NCBI GenBank assembly: GCA_002685535.1
Contig: NYXK01000092.1
Location: forward strand, 1-59,699
DNA: 59,699 bases
Reading direction: 5' to 3'
Origin: Deltaproteobacteria bacterium
GTDB taxonomy: Bacteria; SAR324; NAC60-12
Shown here: piece by piece, positions 23,147-34,748 of the stretch
How positions within the stretch are numbered: the stretch's first letter is position 1
Layout of the letters: each line of letters starts with the position of its first letter
The notes under the pieces: generated by a model
What the model was told of the DNA's origin: nothing
The model's input: the letters and a program-made list of their open reading frames with translations, nothing else
Database searches by the model: none
Program-made: the position numbers and the translations under genes

Positions 23147-24712
23147 ATGGCAGACGACGCATTGGAAACTTGGGACTACTGGAGACCAAAATATCGATGG
23201 ATCGTTGATAGCAAGGAGCCGCCCGCCGAATCAATTTTCAATTGCCCATAGTATAGATCTAATTAAGACGGAGTTAGATCTATACTATGGGCAATTGAAA
23301 ATCAAGAATGAGATCGCAAACCGCAAGATTGCTTTTGAAGCCGAGATGACGGCAGAGCGATTAGCTTTCGAAGAAAGTCAGCGGATGATGAGAGAGGCCT
23401 TCGAGAAGGAGGCTGTGGCAAGACAAGACGAAGTTAGCAACTCGTTCCTGCAACGTATCAAAGTATGTCGAATGGTCCATTTCAGTAGTCGCATGCTAAC
23501 ATGCTCTCAGTCCGAAGGCATCGAAGAAATCCGAAAGCGAATTGTGCCTGCCTATACATTCACGAAGTTTCCCAAGCTACCTTTGGAGCTGCGATTGTAC
23601 ATCTGGAACCTCCTCTGCCGTACGGACGATGCATCAACGTTCATTCTAGTGAATACGGAAGCAAGCCGCAGTTTCTGGGACCATTCGCTTAGTGCAGTGC
23701 CCGAGGGTTCCACTCAATGTATCCAGCCAACAATGAGCAAGCACCAGCGATCAGTGATTCACGGGAAGGCTCCGATTGCCATGAGAGTCTGCAAAGAGTC
23801 TCGAGCCGAGAGAAAGAAAGTCTATGAGTTATCCTGTACCGCGCGCACTACGAGGAGACCTTCGAGAACCGCAGATATGATAATCAGGGAGGATTGTTCT
23901 ACAACGAGCAGCCAGGAGATAGGATGTGCTACATCAATGTTCTTTATAATCAGTTCTACATGGGTGGTAGTCGATGGGACTCATTCAAGGTATTAGTTGA
24001 TTTGGTTATCGAGTCTAATACTACACGGCCTCTTCCCCCAGCTGTTCAGCAGCAGCTCCAAGGCTTGACTCACATGCGTCAGCTGCTAGTCGATATCAAC
24101 ATCTTTGGAGCGGCGCTCATGGAGCTGTGGTCCAAATTCGACCTCGAAGTCCTTACAATCGTGTTTCATCCAACTTCTGATGTCAACGAGATGGCAGAAG
24201 AAGACTTCCTTGATGGCAGGTAACTCTCCTACGAGCCGAAAGTTTTCAGGGAGCCAGCCAGCGATTCCAGGATAGGAAGACATGCCCATTGGGTACGCCA
24301 GTATGCTACCGAAGCTTTGACTAACATGCGACAGAAGCACAAACTGGTTTGGAAGTTGCCAAAGATCAAGGCCACATGTAGAGTGGATGGGTGGTTGTCA
24401 CGTAACGCCAACGAGGAGGATTTCAGCGAAAACGAGGTGTAAGCAGGAGACAATCGGAATGGAAGATGCGATACTGGCGAAAGTGGAGAGCATGGAAAAT
24501 GCTAGGACCATGATGAATACTCTGAGCACCAAGAAGTACAGGCCATCGAAGGCAGTACACCGCTGGAAAGCGACGACTCTCTGTGGTTTAAGAAGGCCGC
24601 CGCCGTCATGATCCATCAGTATCCTACTAGAGAGACGATCAATGCTTTCAAGCAGAAATATCATCCCAAGATTGCATACGCTAATTACGCTACGAATCAC
24701 TTGCGCAACTGA
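23147..24712 (+). pseudogene. 2EXR-domain pseudogene
   Basis: It matches the intact 2EXR gene at 21226 along its length: an N-terminal charged coil, an intron, PAYTFTKFPKLPLELRLYIW, AIAMRVCKESR-like and FKVLVDLVI segments, and a C-terminal SLWFKKAAA...KQKYHPK block. Several lesions break the frame. A 29-bp inverted repeat (23234-23302) shifts the N-terminal frame. A one-base loss near 23835 lies before YRAHYEETFENRR. In-frame stops occur at 24221-24223, 24440-24442 and 24503-24505. The second and third stops might be removed by a weak intron starting GTGTAAG, but the frameshifts remain. The shared structure shows it arose by duplication of a 2EXR gene. Confidence 0.75.
23234..23302. repeat. 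Perfect 29-bp inverted repeat with 11-bp loop
   Basis: The arms 23234-23262 and 23274-23302 are exact reverse complements, separated by TTAAGACGGAG. The right arm encodes LDLYYGQLKI in the coil frame of the 2EXR pseudogene. The left arm is therefore most simply a templated back-copy of it. The structure could form a long hairpin in DNA or RNA. Confidence 0.95.
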
Positions 24713-25267
24713 GGGGAACGAAAATTGAAGTCGTTTGCATGCAGGTCAACATTTCGGCTGGAGGCTTTTTGCTGGTCAATTCTGAATCGAGGCTTTCGCG
24801 GACACTGTTCTGAAACTTCGTAGATTAGATAAAATCAATCTTTGACATCAATGTAAGTGTGAGCGAGTGGCGGTCTCGCCATGTCACGAAAGTAGACGTG
24901 AGCATCTGACGAGGACAGATTCCATATGGCAGATTTTATATGCAATTATCCTGGATACTGGTACGTCTGGGGCGGCATAGGATGTTAATCTGGACATCAA
25001 ATCAAGTCGACGGCCTCTTTCGCTTGCGGGATTCGCCAATCAGACTGGCTAGTCTGATATTATTGTTCAAATTTTTATAAGTAGGTAATCTGCAGGTGCT
25101 ATGCCAACAATAGTTTATTCCTTGGTGGTCCAAATACCATCGCATCCAAATGTGGTCATTTCTCATTTCTCATTTCATTCGTGACCAGCTTCTCGTTACT
25201 TGCTCTTCATTTAGTTCCTTCTCCGCGTGTATATCCTTCTCGATCATCACTGTGCGGCTCTTCTCAT
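24713..25267. other. Intergenic region without recognisable features
   Basis: AT-rich patches near 25050-25080 and no supported open frame. It lies between the 2EXR pseudogene and the 3' end of the double zinc-cluster gene. Confidence 0.4.
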
Positions 25268-28200
25268 CTACACAAATGAGAGCAAGAACCTGCCCATTAG
25301 TCTTCCAGAGCTGGTCTTCGCGAGTTCTTCCTGTCCCGCATTGAAATCGAGTGGTTTGTTCCGCTCCTTCAGCATATCCACTACCGGTCTGTTAGCGAAT
25401 CCCCAAACTGTAGTAAAAGTTGTCACCTACCATTGTTCATGACTTTCTCCCTCATGTCATGAATCATTTTCGTCGCCGCCTCATCAAAGCCAACATCGTC
25501 GCGAGTACCGAAGTCGTCTCTTAGCGGATTCAATCCGCCAGTATCCGCCCTCCCAGTCCGGTACAAAGCATGGAACAAATGCGTCAGCTGGGCAAAAGGC
25601 CCATCGTCGACCATCTCACAATACTCCTCTGGCTCCTTCTCGACCGCCGCTCGTGCCTCGAGATCTCCCATCCGAGCAGCGTGCACGTGAGCACCAGCCA
25701 GAACCTCCATCTGCTCCATACAATATGCCAGCAGCAGCATGGTAGCGAAGCAGGTTGGCCAGAGAGACTTGTCACGGCTTCGCATGATTTTCTCGAGCTG
25801 TGTGAGGACTTTCGTCGTCATGAGGCGACTCGTATGGTATGAGAGTGCTTTTGTCTGGCGGTTGAGGATGCGTGAGGAGTACAGCTGGTCTGCGGAGGCT
25901 TCTATCTTGAGGTGGGATAGCATGCGTGTTACGGAGGGAGGGGTGAAGATAATAGGACGATTCACGGAGCGGATCGTGGCGATGAGTTTGAAGCAGTCGT
26001 GGATGAGCTTGTCTTTCTGTGCAATGTCAGGGATCGGTGCTTCAGAAAAGGAGTGGGTTACTTACCACTGGCAGTGCATGATAAAAGCCGAACAAGATTT
26101 CGAACAGTGTGCTTGCAACAGTGGAACTGGTGTGCCCGAGAATCTGAACAGGGAAGAGCGGATTTTGAATGATTTCGTCGATCCTTTTCAGTGTCTCGTC
26201 GCCGAGTTGTTTCACATCGAGATCAAGAATCCCAACAGGCAGCGATTCGACACCAAGTGGTTGTCCATTTCGATCATTGTACGTCTGCTGAGTTGAACCA
26301 TCTGGGATGGGGGTGAAGTAATTGACGGAAAGCGTAACGCTGAAAGCGTCTGCCCAGGATGTAACGTCTACGTCTATGGTTTGAGACGTGAAACCGCGGG
26401 TGTTGGTCGAAAGGTAGGAGCTGATAGCTTCCGGGGTGAAGTCCGATATGATCCATTCTACAATTGTCAGTCTTTCATTTGTCCAGGAGCATTATGTCAG
26501 TGCATCATACCGGGGAACAGGATAACAGTATAGGAAGCAAAAGGGGCTCGATTGCATCGCGGATACGACTTCGTGCCTTTCTTCTGGCATCTTTGGCAAG
26601 TGGATCCTTCGGAGCACTAGAATCATTAGAAGAATGAGAAGAGGTTTGGGGGAAAAGGCAGCATACGGGCATTTTCATCACCCAGCAGTTCCAACATGCC
26701 CCAACCCTTCTGACCTCTCTTGATTTCTTCAAAGTCGCAGGAGCCAGTGCTCCCTTTCTGCCGCCGTGGGTGCGGGCTGGACCGTGACCTTCACTTCCAT
26801 CATGGGCCACAAACGTAAAAGTGGTCGGACTTGAAGTAGTTGAGCTAGTGTACTCCTGTAACTCTGGTATGTTGTTCTTGGGGAGCTTTCTTGGTGACAG
26901 CGCAGCTGGGGAGCTGACTTGGCTGAACGCTGAAGGTGATGCAGATGAGGACATTCGCTCGAATATTGAGAGTGGGCCTAGTTTGCCATCCAGTGTGCTT
27001 ACCGACGCTGGACTGGCTTCCTGATTTGGAGATGTGGCAGGTTGTTCTGCGTACTCAGGAAGATGTGATGTCCCACGACTTGAGACCTGATGCACCTCCT
27101 TTACAGCTGCGACCCTCATACAAGCCATCGGGAGAGCTTGAAGCCCAAATCTCTGTGCAAAGAATCCATTATATACACCATGGGGAAGCAAGCATGTACC
27201 AAGGCCCAGGAGGAACTCTTTAGTGCCCTTCACTCCTAGAGTATCCCATTCGTTGCTTCGTAACATCCTCCGCGTTTGCATAATCTGGGCACGAATTTCC
27301 TCATCGTGGATAGCAGCGGGACCTTGGAGGACAACGTCGGCTTTTGAAGACCAGCAGAAGACGCTGACTAGTGCCTTGTATCCGCTAGCAATCTTGATGG
27401 CTTGTTCCTCGCTCCAAGGATTGGGCTCTTCGTAGCTAGTCCTGATCGAGTAGGCATCTGTAAGGATGGATTTCGCAATGCCAAAAACCAGGAGTGTGTA
27501 GAAGCAAGCGATCTGAGCAGTCCCACCAAGTTTGGCTCTGGCTGAACAAGCCCTTTCAAAGCTGCGCAGGAACGTCTCAACGTCCTCTTTCAAGTCGACA
27601 AGGACAAGTGTGTTTGGTGTTGACCTTGTGCGATCAAATGGAACGTTGCCAACCATGTCACCCGAAGCTATCTGAGCGCAGAGCCTCTCTAGTAAATACA
27701 ATTCCGTAGATTGGCGAAGCAGTCGCTTCGCTAACCTGAACAGCTCCCAGGGGGCCTATCAATCCTGTTAGCGCGAAGGTCGACGAAAAGATATATTACT
27801 TACTGGTTCTGACTTCGCGAAAGCGTTTCCCGTGGATAACAAAGTGAAGAGATTGTAAGCAGTCTTGGACATATATGCGGGTTCCATCGAAATGACTTGA
27901 AGCACGGCCCAAGCGGCTTCGTAATCCTCCAACTCGATCGCCGGCATCTCAGCATTCTCATCATATTGAACAAATGAGCTACCCGAAAGACCTAGCGATT
28001 CTCGTCGTGCTGTATCTTCCCAAGATGACTCCGACAACCGTGCAAAGTCATCGTTTGTCCGAATCAAGTGTATCATACGCCTCTTCTTCTGATCAGACAC
28101 TCTCGACTTCGTCAGCACGAAATTGATCGTCTCTGTCCCACCAGTACGGTATGACAAAGTCCTCTGAGTCGATCGAGAAAAAGCTAGTAGGATTAGATTG

Positions 28201-29060
28201 CGTAGATCATCCGTATGCAACAGACTCACCAGGGCAAAATATCGCGGAGAGGTCGCGCAGATGGCCCCTGAAGCAGCCAAGAACTTTCCAAAAGTCGCTC
28301 TCGTTGTCAAAGCCCTGACTTGGACAATGCCTGCACTGTTCAAGAGAATCGCACTGCCTATTTTAGCAAGATAAAATGCGATTCGGCGGTCAACACACCT
28401 TCTTCTTCAAAATCCTACAACGAAGGCAAGGATGCTTCTCGCTGCCATCGGTTCGAAGGCGCTTCGAACGAGCATTGGACGGGTCCGGTGAAGCATTTTG
28501 CGACGAGGCGGAGAATACATGGTATCCATCGCCTGAGTCCGAGATTTTCCTCTTCTTCGACAGTTCAGTTTCCGCTGCATTAACACGCATTGAAGGGGTT
28601 GGTGTGGTCTCGTGATTCAGCCAGCGTTGGAATTTACACCGAGCGACCTTTGAGAAATGCAACTCTGGGGCATTCTGGAGATACTGAATTGCAGCTTCCA
28701 ACTTCCCTGAGGTTCGAAATCAGGTTCGGTCACCATGAAACTCTGACAGAACGTACCAGCTTTTGTGATGCCGTCCTCCACAGATTGAATTCTCTGCCTC
28801 AACAACTGACATCGTTCCTCAATAGCCGGTGGCGGACGACCGTCTGAGAAGGTCAGAAAGCTACGGAGCTATTAAGATATACCGAACATACCATACGCTA
28901 CGAAATACTCCAGGATTGCGAGCTTTTGCTTCAATATCGCTTCAATTTCCTCATCGTTAGGCTGCCATTCACCGACTAACGAGGGTTCCTCTGCCACGAT
29001 CTTCGGGATCATTGTTTCAGCATTGTTGATGGATTCCTCGAAATTTTCGAGGTTCTCCAT
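25268..29060 (-). CDS. Transcription factor model with two Zn2Cys6 clusters
   Basis: From ATG 29060 the frame stays open through about ten exons to TAG 25268-25270, about 1,115 residues. The first zinc cluster (near residue 180) reads CLRCRILKKK, intron, CDSLEQCRHC, and fits Cx2Cx6Cx5Cx2C with the sixth Cys downstream. A long regulatory-type region follows (MYLLERLCAQIASGD-like, FLRSFERACSARAK, GTCLLPHGVYNGFF). A Ser/Pro-rich linker leads into KKSREVRRVGACWNCWVMK, intron, CSEGSTCQRC, a second complete zinc cluster near residue 720. A second effector region follows (DIDV-type segment, KDKLIHDCFKLIATIRSVN). All junctions are in phase with consensus sites. Either it is one protein with two clusters, or two adjacent factors whose boundary has no stop. 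A separate second gene could start at a Met near 27120 or 26955. Confidence 0.75.
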
Positions 29061-29939
29061 TGAGGGCAAGCATCCGTGTCTTATATGCTTCAAGGCTGCT
29101 GCTGAGGACGACCACGTATGTGGGCGATGAGTCCACTCGCCGAGGCTGAGCACTTATCGGTGACCAAAATCTTTGAGGCGGCAGGACACCTTCCCCCATT
29201 CAGCGACCGGTGCACAAGGGTTCAAGCTTTAGTCAGCGACGAATCCTATCTATCACAATAGATTACTGCGAGTCTCTTCGTAGCAATAGCTCTTGATGCC
29301 ATCGACCAAGGCACATATATTCGGAGCTTTGAACCAACGGCAATGCTGTATCTGCGTGAATATACAATGGTACGTACTGTGTTTGCGGGGTCGCCAAGCT
29401 TTCGTTCAAATCCAAGAATCAAAAAGGCATGAAGGTACACATTCATCACTTCGAGAAGCACGCTAACTGTTTGATCTAGACTACCCCCGACTCGAACCAA
29501 ATGTCTCTTGACGCAGACTGCCCGTATCTCGAACCCAGAACTGCGGGAATTGATATAAACATCTTTTTAAACGACGCAGCTGGCCATTGGACAAGACCTC
29601 GTGCAAATCGGACGGACATCTACCCCTTCACACAGTCATGCCGTGGTATATACATGGACCTTTGACACATTGCAGACGGTGAACGGAAGGAAAGAATACC
29701 GCTGAATTTTTAAAACTCTGGCTTTATGCCGATTCTAGGTCGGAGCATATGTCCCCAATGCGCTCGGGGCTCTCTACCGAATTTTCATTACAACCAAAGG
29801 AGCAACGTTTGGGAGCTCAACGTGTATTCGCCATTAGATACCGTTCTTCAAGACATGGATTTTGGAAGGGAAAAGTTCGCAAAACTACACCGTAAATCAT
29901 GCCCCTCAACGACGGGCTATTCACACAGATGAAAGCCCG
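29061..29939. other. Intergenic region without recognisable features
   Basis: Upstream of the double zinc-cluster gene. Short frames only, and no family match seen. Confidence 0.4.
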
Positions 29940-31066
29940 CTATTCTTGATATCTCCCAACGGGGGATAGCTCAGAGGTTGGCTGTTGTATGTGCCTACTC
30001 CGCAAATCGAAAAAGTCCGAGAGGGGGATTCCAGCCAGGTTGCAAGCTCGCCAGTGCTTCAGACTCGACTCGAGAGACGACTGTGCTTGCTTCCAAGAGT
30101 CTCCACTATCACTCCCTTGACTGCTGCTCGCGCTTCTCGAAAGTCCATTATTCCTGGCTACTTTCTTCGACTTCTCGTATCCCGAATGTATCGCCATTCG
30201 AGCGATGGCAGAGAATCCCCCACTTCTTCCGCGTGTCCTAGAAGGGGGACTGGAGACGTCGAGCCCAAGCAGAGGCGACTCTGACGGCTTCCCTTCCTCT
30301 CTTCCCAATACAGTTCCAAATTCGTGAAGCAGACCGTCAGCATCAATCTGCTCGTGAGGGTCTTCCGGAGCTGGGCAGCGTAGGTCGATACCAAGTCGCG
30401 GGGCTTCGAAGTGTTCGTGTATCTTTCTCATACTCATGGCATGCGTGCCTTCTGGGTCATACAGAGATATCCAGGAGTCTCTTATGCAATTGTAGGTTCT
30501 CGTCGCTTTCTGTCGCCGGGTCTGTTCCACCAGGTCTGGAGATGAGTAAGTCAAGCACTCAAGAATCTTGGAGGGGCCTTTACCTCTAAATTCGAACGGC
30601 AAATTTACGTTATCCTCCTCGGGAAACCCCTTGGGGTCATACTTTATGATCACACGCACAGACATGCTCTGGAATATGTCCTGCCAATTGAAGACCAGTG
30701 CGATGAACATCCAGTCAATTGGGGGTTTCCTTTCGAATCTTGCTGCACCTTTGCTAAGCTCGGCAGTGTTGCATGCTGTCCACTTCTTTTGGACCGCTAT
30801 TGCAAAGTCCCGAAATTGGTCATTGATTGGACATTCGTACTCCCAACAGGCAATTGCGAGGTCAAAAAGTTGTTGAAAGCCATGATCACGACTATCGACT
30901 GCAAGCTCCGGGACCTTATCGTCGCTCTCTCCTGGGATGGTGCTGATAATTGTTCGCAAAGCTCTCTCAGTGACTCCCCCGTTTGGGACTATGCGTGACT
31001 TCGAAGACTGGGAAAGGCCCAGTCTATCGTTGAGGATTTGAGACCCAATTTCCGGGAGTAACCATG
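29940..31066 (-). CDS. BTB/POZ-like fungal protein, 5' end unresolved
   Basis: An open frame runs from about 31066 down to the stop at 29940. The segment ALRTIISTIPGE followed by LFDLAIACWEYECP and PPIDWMFIALVFNWQDIF resembles the second half of fungal BTB-type proteins. In those, a pattern like 'LLxIIHGxxxxVP...LxxIAVLCDKYxC...WLFIAWVFG' recurs. A Ser-rich, basic C-terminal tail follows (SRSASSSQGSDSGDSW). No ATG is found in this frame at the 5' end; an ACTAG acceptor near 31067 suggests an upstream exon. Another frame at 31349-31582 (MTSPPISGSQWK) may or may not belong to it. Function unknown. Confidence 0.5.
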
Positions 31067-31756
31067 GACATTGCTAGTGTTGACGAACCTTCGCCATTTA
31101 ACATCCTTGGTGAGATCGTGATAAAGTTGGACTTCGTGTCGAAAGCTCTTACTTGAGCCGAACATTGTTCCTCGTCCGCCTTGCCCTCATGTCGTGGAGT
31201 TGCCAGGCTAAATCTAAAGGTGGGTTGATTGCTGAGCGCTCGCGGAGGTATTGTCAAGGCATGTTCAGCTGTGGAACTTGTGGTGCTACCAATATACTTG
31301 TGGTACCCACTGAACCAACACGCGACTAACATGCAGCAAAGGGTCTAATTAGAAAGTCAAACCACGCCGATAAGCTTCGGTGGACGCCGATTGCCCTAGA
31401 GCCTCAAGACACGAGGGTCTGCAAGCCATTACTTTGGGCTGCGACATGGTCTGCGTTATCGCGCCTGATTCCCATATCTCATTTTCAAGTCGCTTTGCAA
31501 TGTTGCACTTCTGTGTCGATCTAGGCTGACCTGAGGTTCTTCTGCTTTTCCATTGCGAGCCAGAGATAGGGGGGCTGGTCACTTCAGATTAGACCAATGG
31601 ATCTGTCCGACTCGAGGGCTGAATGGCAGCACAGCATGTATGGTTGCAGTCAGCCTGCGTGTTCTCGTGGGGGCCATGACTCGTCTCTCCCATAAGTTGT
31701 TTTCTCTCACTCATTTAGACCTTTCATTTCAATAATCGCTTGCGTATCTCTACATC

Positions 31757-33669
31757 ATGTCGCAGACATACATGTTCGATGTGGTCACTGCTTTCAGTGC
31801 TTCGAGTCTGAATATCTCGGCAGAGGACTTCAAAGCCAGGAACCCAAATGAGTTCTATTCAGTGAGCGATGCTCTCTAGTCTTGAGGCCATATCATTCAA
31901 GCTCACACATTCTTGACAGAGCGGCGATTTAGCATAGGTCATGGTATCGAGTGGTCTCGTTCTCCTCATGGTCCCTGGACTCGGATTGTTCTACTCTGGA
32001 ATATCAGAGAGATGTTCTGCGATTTCCATGATGTGGCTCTCCATGATGACAACAGCTCTGATTGGAGTACAGGTAAGCTATCATCTAAAGATCGTCTGAA
32101 GGTAGTGCTAAACCATGCAGTGGTTTCTATTGGGATATACAGTTACTTTCAGTGGCTCTAACAGAATATGGAGAGGGGCCGATAGTGTCGTCTTCCACAG
32201 CGATTTGACGATTCCGTGGGGTACCAAGCCCGGCACCAAGATTCCACAATTATCATACGCGTTTTATCAAGGGATGTTTGCTTGCTTGGCGTAAGTCTCG
32301 CCTATTGTTACCAAGATCCAGCTAATGGAGAACAGTGCAGCTGTTTTCAGTGGGGCAGCGATTCGCAAAGGCCGACCTCTTCATTTCCTGGTCTTCATCT
32401 TCTTGTGGTCAACTTTCGTTTATGGCCCTATAGCTCGCTCGTCGTGGAATCCTGTCGGCTGGTCCAATTATTGGAAGGGGGAGACAAGCGGTGTGTTTGA
32501 CTTTGCTGGAGGGACCGTCGTTCATATTGTTTCTGCAACGACCTCCGCGGTTTACTCGATTTTCTTCAAATGGAGACGGACGATCTTCCGCCTTCCGCGC
32601 CTTCAGCAAGTCGACAGAGATTCCTTGAATCGAACATACAAGCCACATAACACTGTGAATGCTGTTCTTGCGACCGCTTTGCTCTGGATTGGCTGGTTTG
32701 GATTCAATGGAGGGTCTGCTCTGGGTGCGAACTTACGAGCTGTTTCGGCTTGCGTTTCAACTCATCTGGCTGCTTGTGCCGGCGCTGTCATGGGAAGCGT
32801 TCTCGAGTACATCGCCGCTTCCAGAAGGGAAGTGGATGCAGGCAAGTTCTCCGTTGTCGGGTTCTGCAATGGCGCAGTCGCGGGACTTGTCGCCATCACA
32901 CCAGCAGCTGGTTATGTGAGACAGTTTCCAAGTACATTTGTGATAATCTAGCTCATATTTTCCCTAGGTCCCATATTGGTCTGCTCCCATCTTTGGAATT
33001 GCTGGCAGCTTCTTCGTCGCCCCGTTCCAGGATAGCAGTGAGGCCTACTTTGATACTAACGAGATTTTCGTTGTCCATGGCGTGGCTGGTTGGGTGGGAA
33101 TGTTATTGACTGCTGGACTTGCTCGGTATGTGCCACAATTCCAAGGAATTCACTTTGGCTTTGGAAAACACATGAAGTACTACAGTGACCTCCAATCCAC
33201 TAACATAATACCAGTGCTGACGTTGCTGCACTTGACGGGTATACAGTCATCGTCAACCACAAGTGGGAACAGCTTGGGTATGTCAATCCAACCTTACCTA
33301 CAGCCATCAGCTAACTTCCAAAGCATTCAATTCAGCGACGGGCTAGCAGGTATGGCTTGGTCAGGCGGTATTACGTTCCTCATTCTTCTCTGCATGGAAA
33401 CCGTCACCATCTTCACCAGGAGGTTGTGGGGCATTCCAGAACCTGAGTTTCAATTGATTCTGGACCAAGATATCATCCTCGATCATGAGATCGGAGACGA
33501 ATTTGCTGCAAAGACCAAGGAGTCGAATGACATGGCACTGGTAGGCGTCAATTCTTACAGAGAGGGCGAGACAATCTTGCCAGGGGCAGGAGAGTTGGAG
33601 GCGGGGACTTCCGTGGGGAGAAGCTCAAGGCGAGATGCCTCGAGATCCCAAACTAGACGCTTTCTGTAA
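31757..33669 (+). CDS. Ammonium transporter (AMT/MEP family) with in-frame TAG near TM1
   Basis: A plasma-membrane ammonium permease. The first exon is 31757-31861, and at least six more exons are inferred. Family signatures present: LVLLMVPGLGLFYSG in helix 1, DFAGGTVVHIVSA with the first pore His, NGGSALGANL, and FVVHGVAGWVGML with the second pore His. The C-terminal tail is cytoplasmic and charged. If intron 1 ends at the normal CAG (31919), exon 2 reads SGDLA, then TAG (31935-31937) where relatives have Trp, then VMVSSGLVLL. An alternative acceptor CATAG ending at 31937 would skip six codons and keep the frame. So the gene is either functional with a shortened N-terminal segment, or disabled by a Trp-to-stop change. 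All other junctions are clean. Confidence 0.8.
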
Positions 33670-34748
33670 TGTGTATATGCATTTTAATTGGATGCGATAC
33701 GAATAGACTACAGATTGGCAATTGTTAGGTTCAGCTAACAAACGCCGGGCGCCTCTTCTGCAATCCCAGTCCCAGCCCATTCAACACTGAGTTCCAAATT
33801 ACACGCGGTATGTTCGATAAATAAAGTCAGGTCCACCTTTTCCGCTCGCCTCATCCTTCCCGCCGAAAGAGTCTCTCGTACACATCTAGTGCTGTGTGGT
33901 GTCTTTCATCACAGTCTCACGGGCATCGAGAATGGACACTCTTTTCAGCCAAGGCAGACTCCTCAACGTGGGCTTCATATTCCTTTAGCTGTACTCCTCG
34001 GTTTCGTGAATATCTCAATTATTCTTGCCGACCTGCTTGCCAAGTCGATAACAATTCCCAAGTACTCAGGAACCAGATGAGAGTAAAGCGCCATTAGCTG
34101 GCAAGATGTACAGCTGCATAGCTAGCTCAGGATTCAGGTAACGCTATGGAGGATTGCTAGTCGCTCGTAGATAGGGGACTCGGAGTGGGCTTGTGCAGCG
34201 TTGTGCGATGTTCTAGAACGTGTGACGGAAGGATCTGGTGGCAAGTGAGAACGGAATGCCGGTCTTGGTCCCGAGATGGGTATTTGGAATGACTACAGTG
34301 CTTTTCGTGAATGAAGGTAGGCTGGTTGAGTGGCTTGGAGTTGTTTGTGCAGAAAATGCTGTTTTATTGGTGGTCGGCCTAGGCCATGCGGAAGAGCTAA
34401 CAACGATACCTTAGCAGTGTCCTTCGACGCATCCTGCTATCCCATAATTCTGTTGGGGGAAAATAAAGCCTTATGGGGGTTGAGAGAAAGGTATCGATAA
34501 TATGAACAAGGACAAGTCATAGCAGAAACTGACGACCTGAGGAAAGTAACCATCAGCTTCTGACTTCAACGTCCGCCACGGAAGACGCTCGTTCTTGACA
34601 GTCTGTAGTGTTTGAAGTGTATGAAATTCTTTTATGAAGTGACTACTGGCACTGCTAAAGGCTAGATCTGCATATAGCAAGTAGCTCCTGCCATTACCAG
34701 TCATCTGGATCCGAGCTAAAGTCCACATCTTCTGGATAGGGAAGATAC
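33670..34748. other. Intergenic region without recognisable features
   Basis: 1.08 kb downstream of the ammonium transporter. Only short frames without resemblance to known families. Confidence 0.4.

Noticed and set aside
29940-30020. tRNA-like start GGGGATAGCTCAGAGGTTGG
   Set aside because: It resembles a tRNA D-arm, but no GGTTCGANTCC T-loop or closing acceptor stem follows, and the stretch encodes the C terminus of the BTB-like protein on the other strand.
31349-31582. 77-codon frame MTSPPISGSQWK upstream of the BTB-like gene
   Set aside because: Could be a 5' exon, but no in-phase splice to the BTB-like frame was found and no motif is visible.
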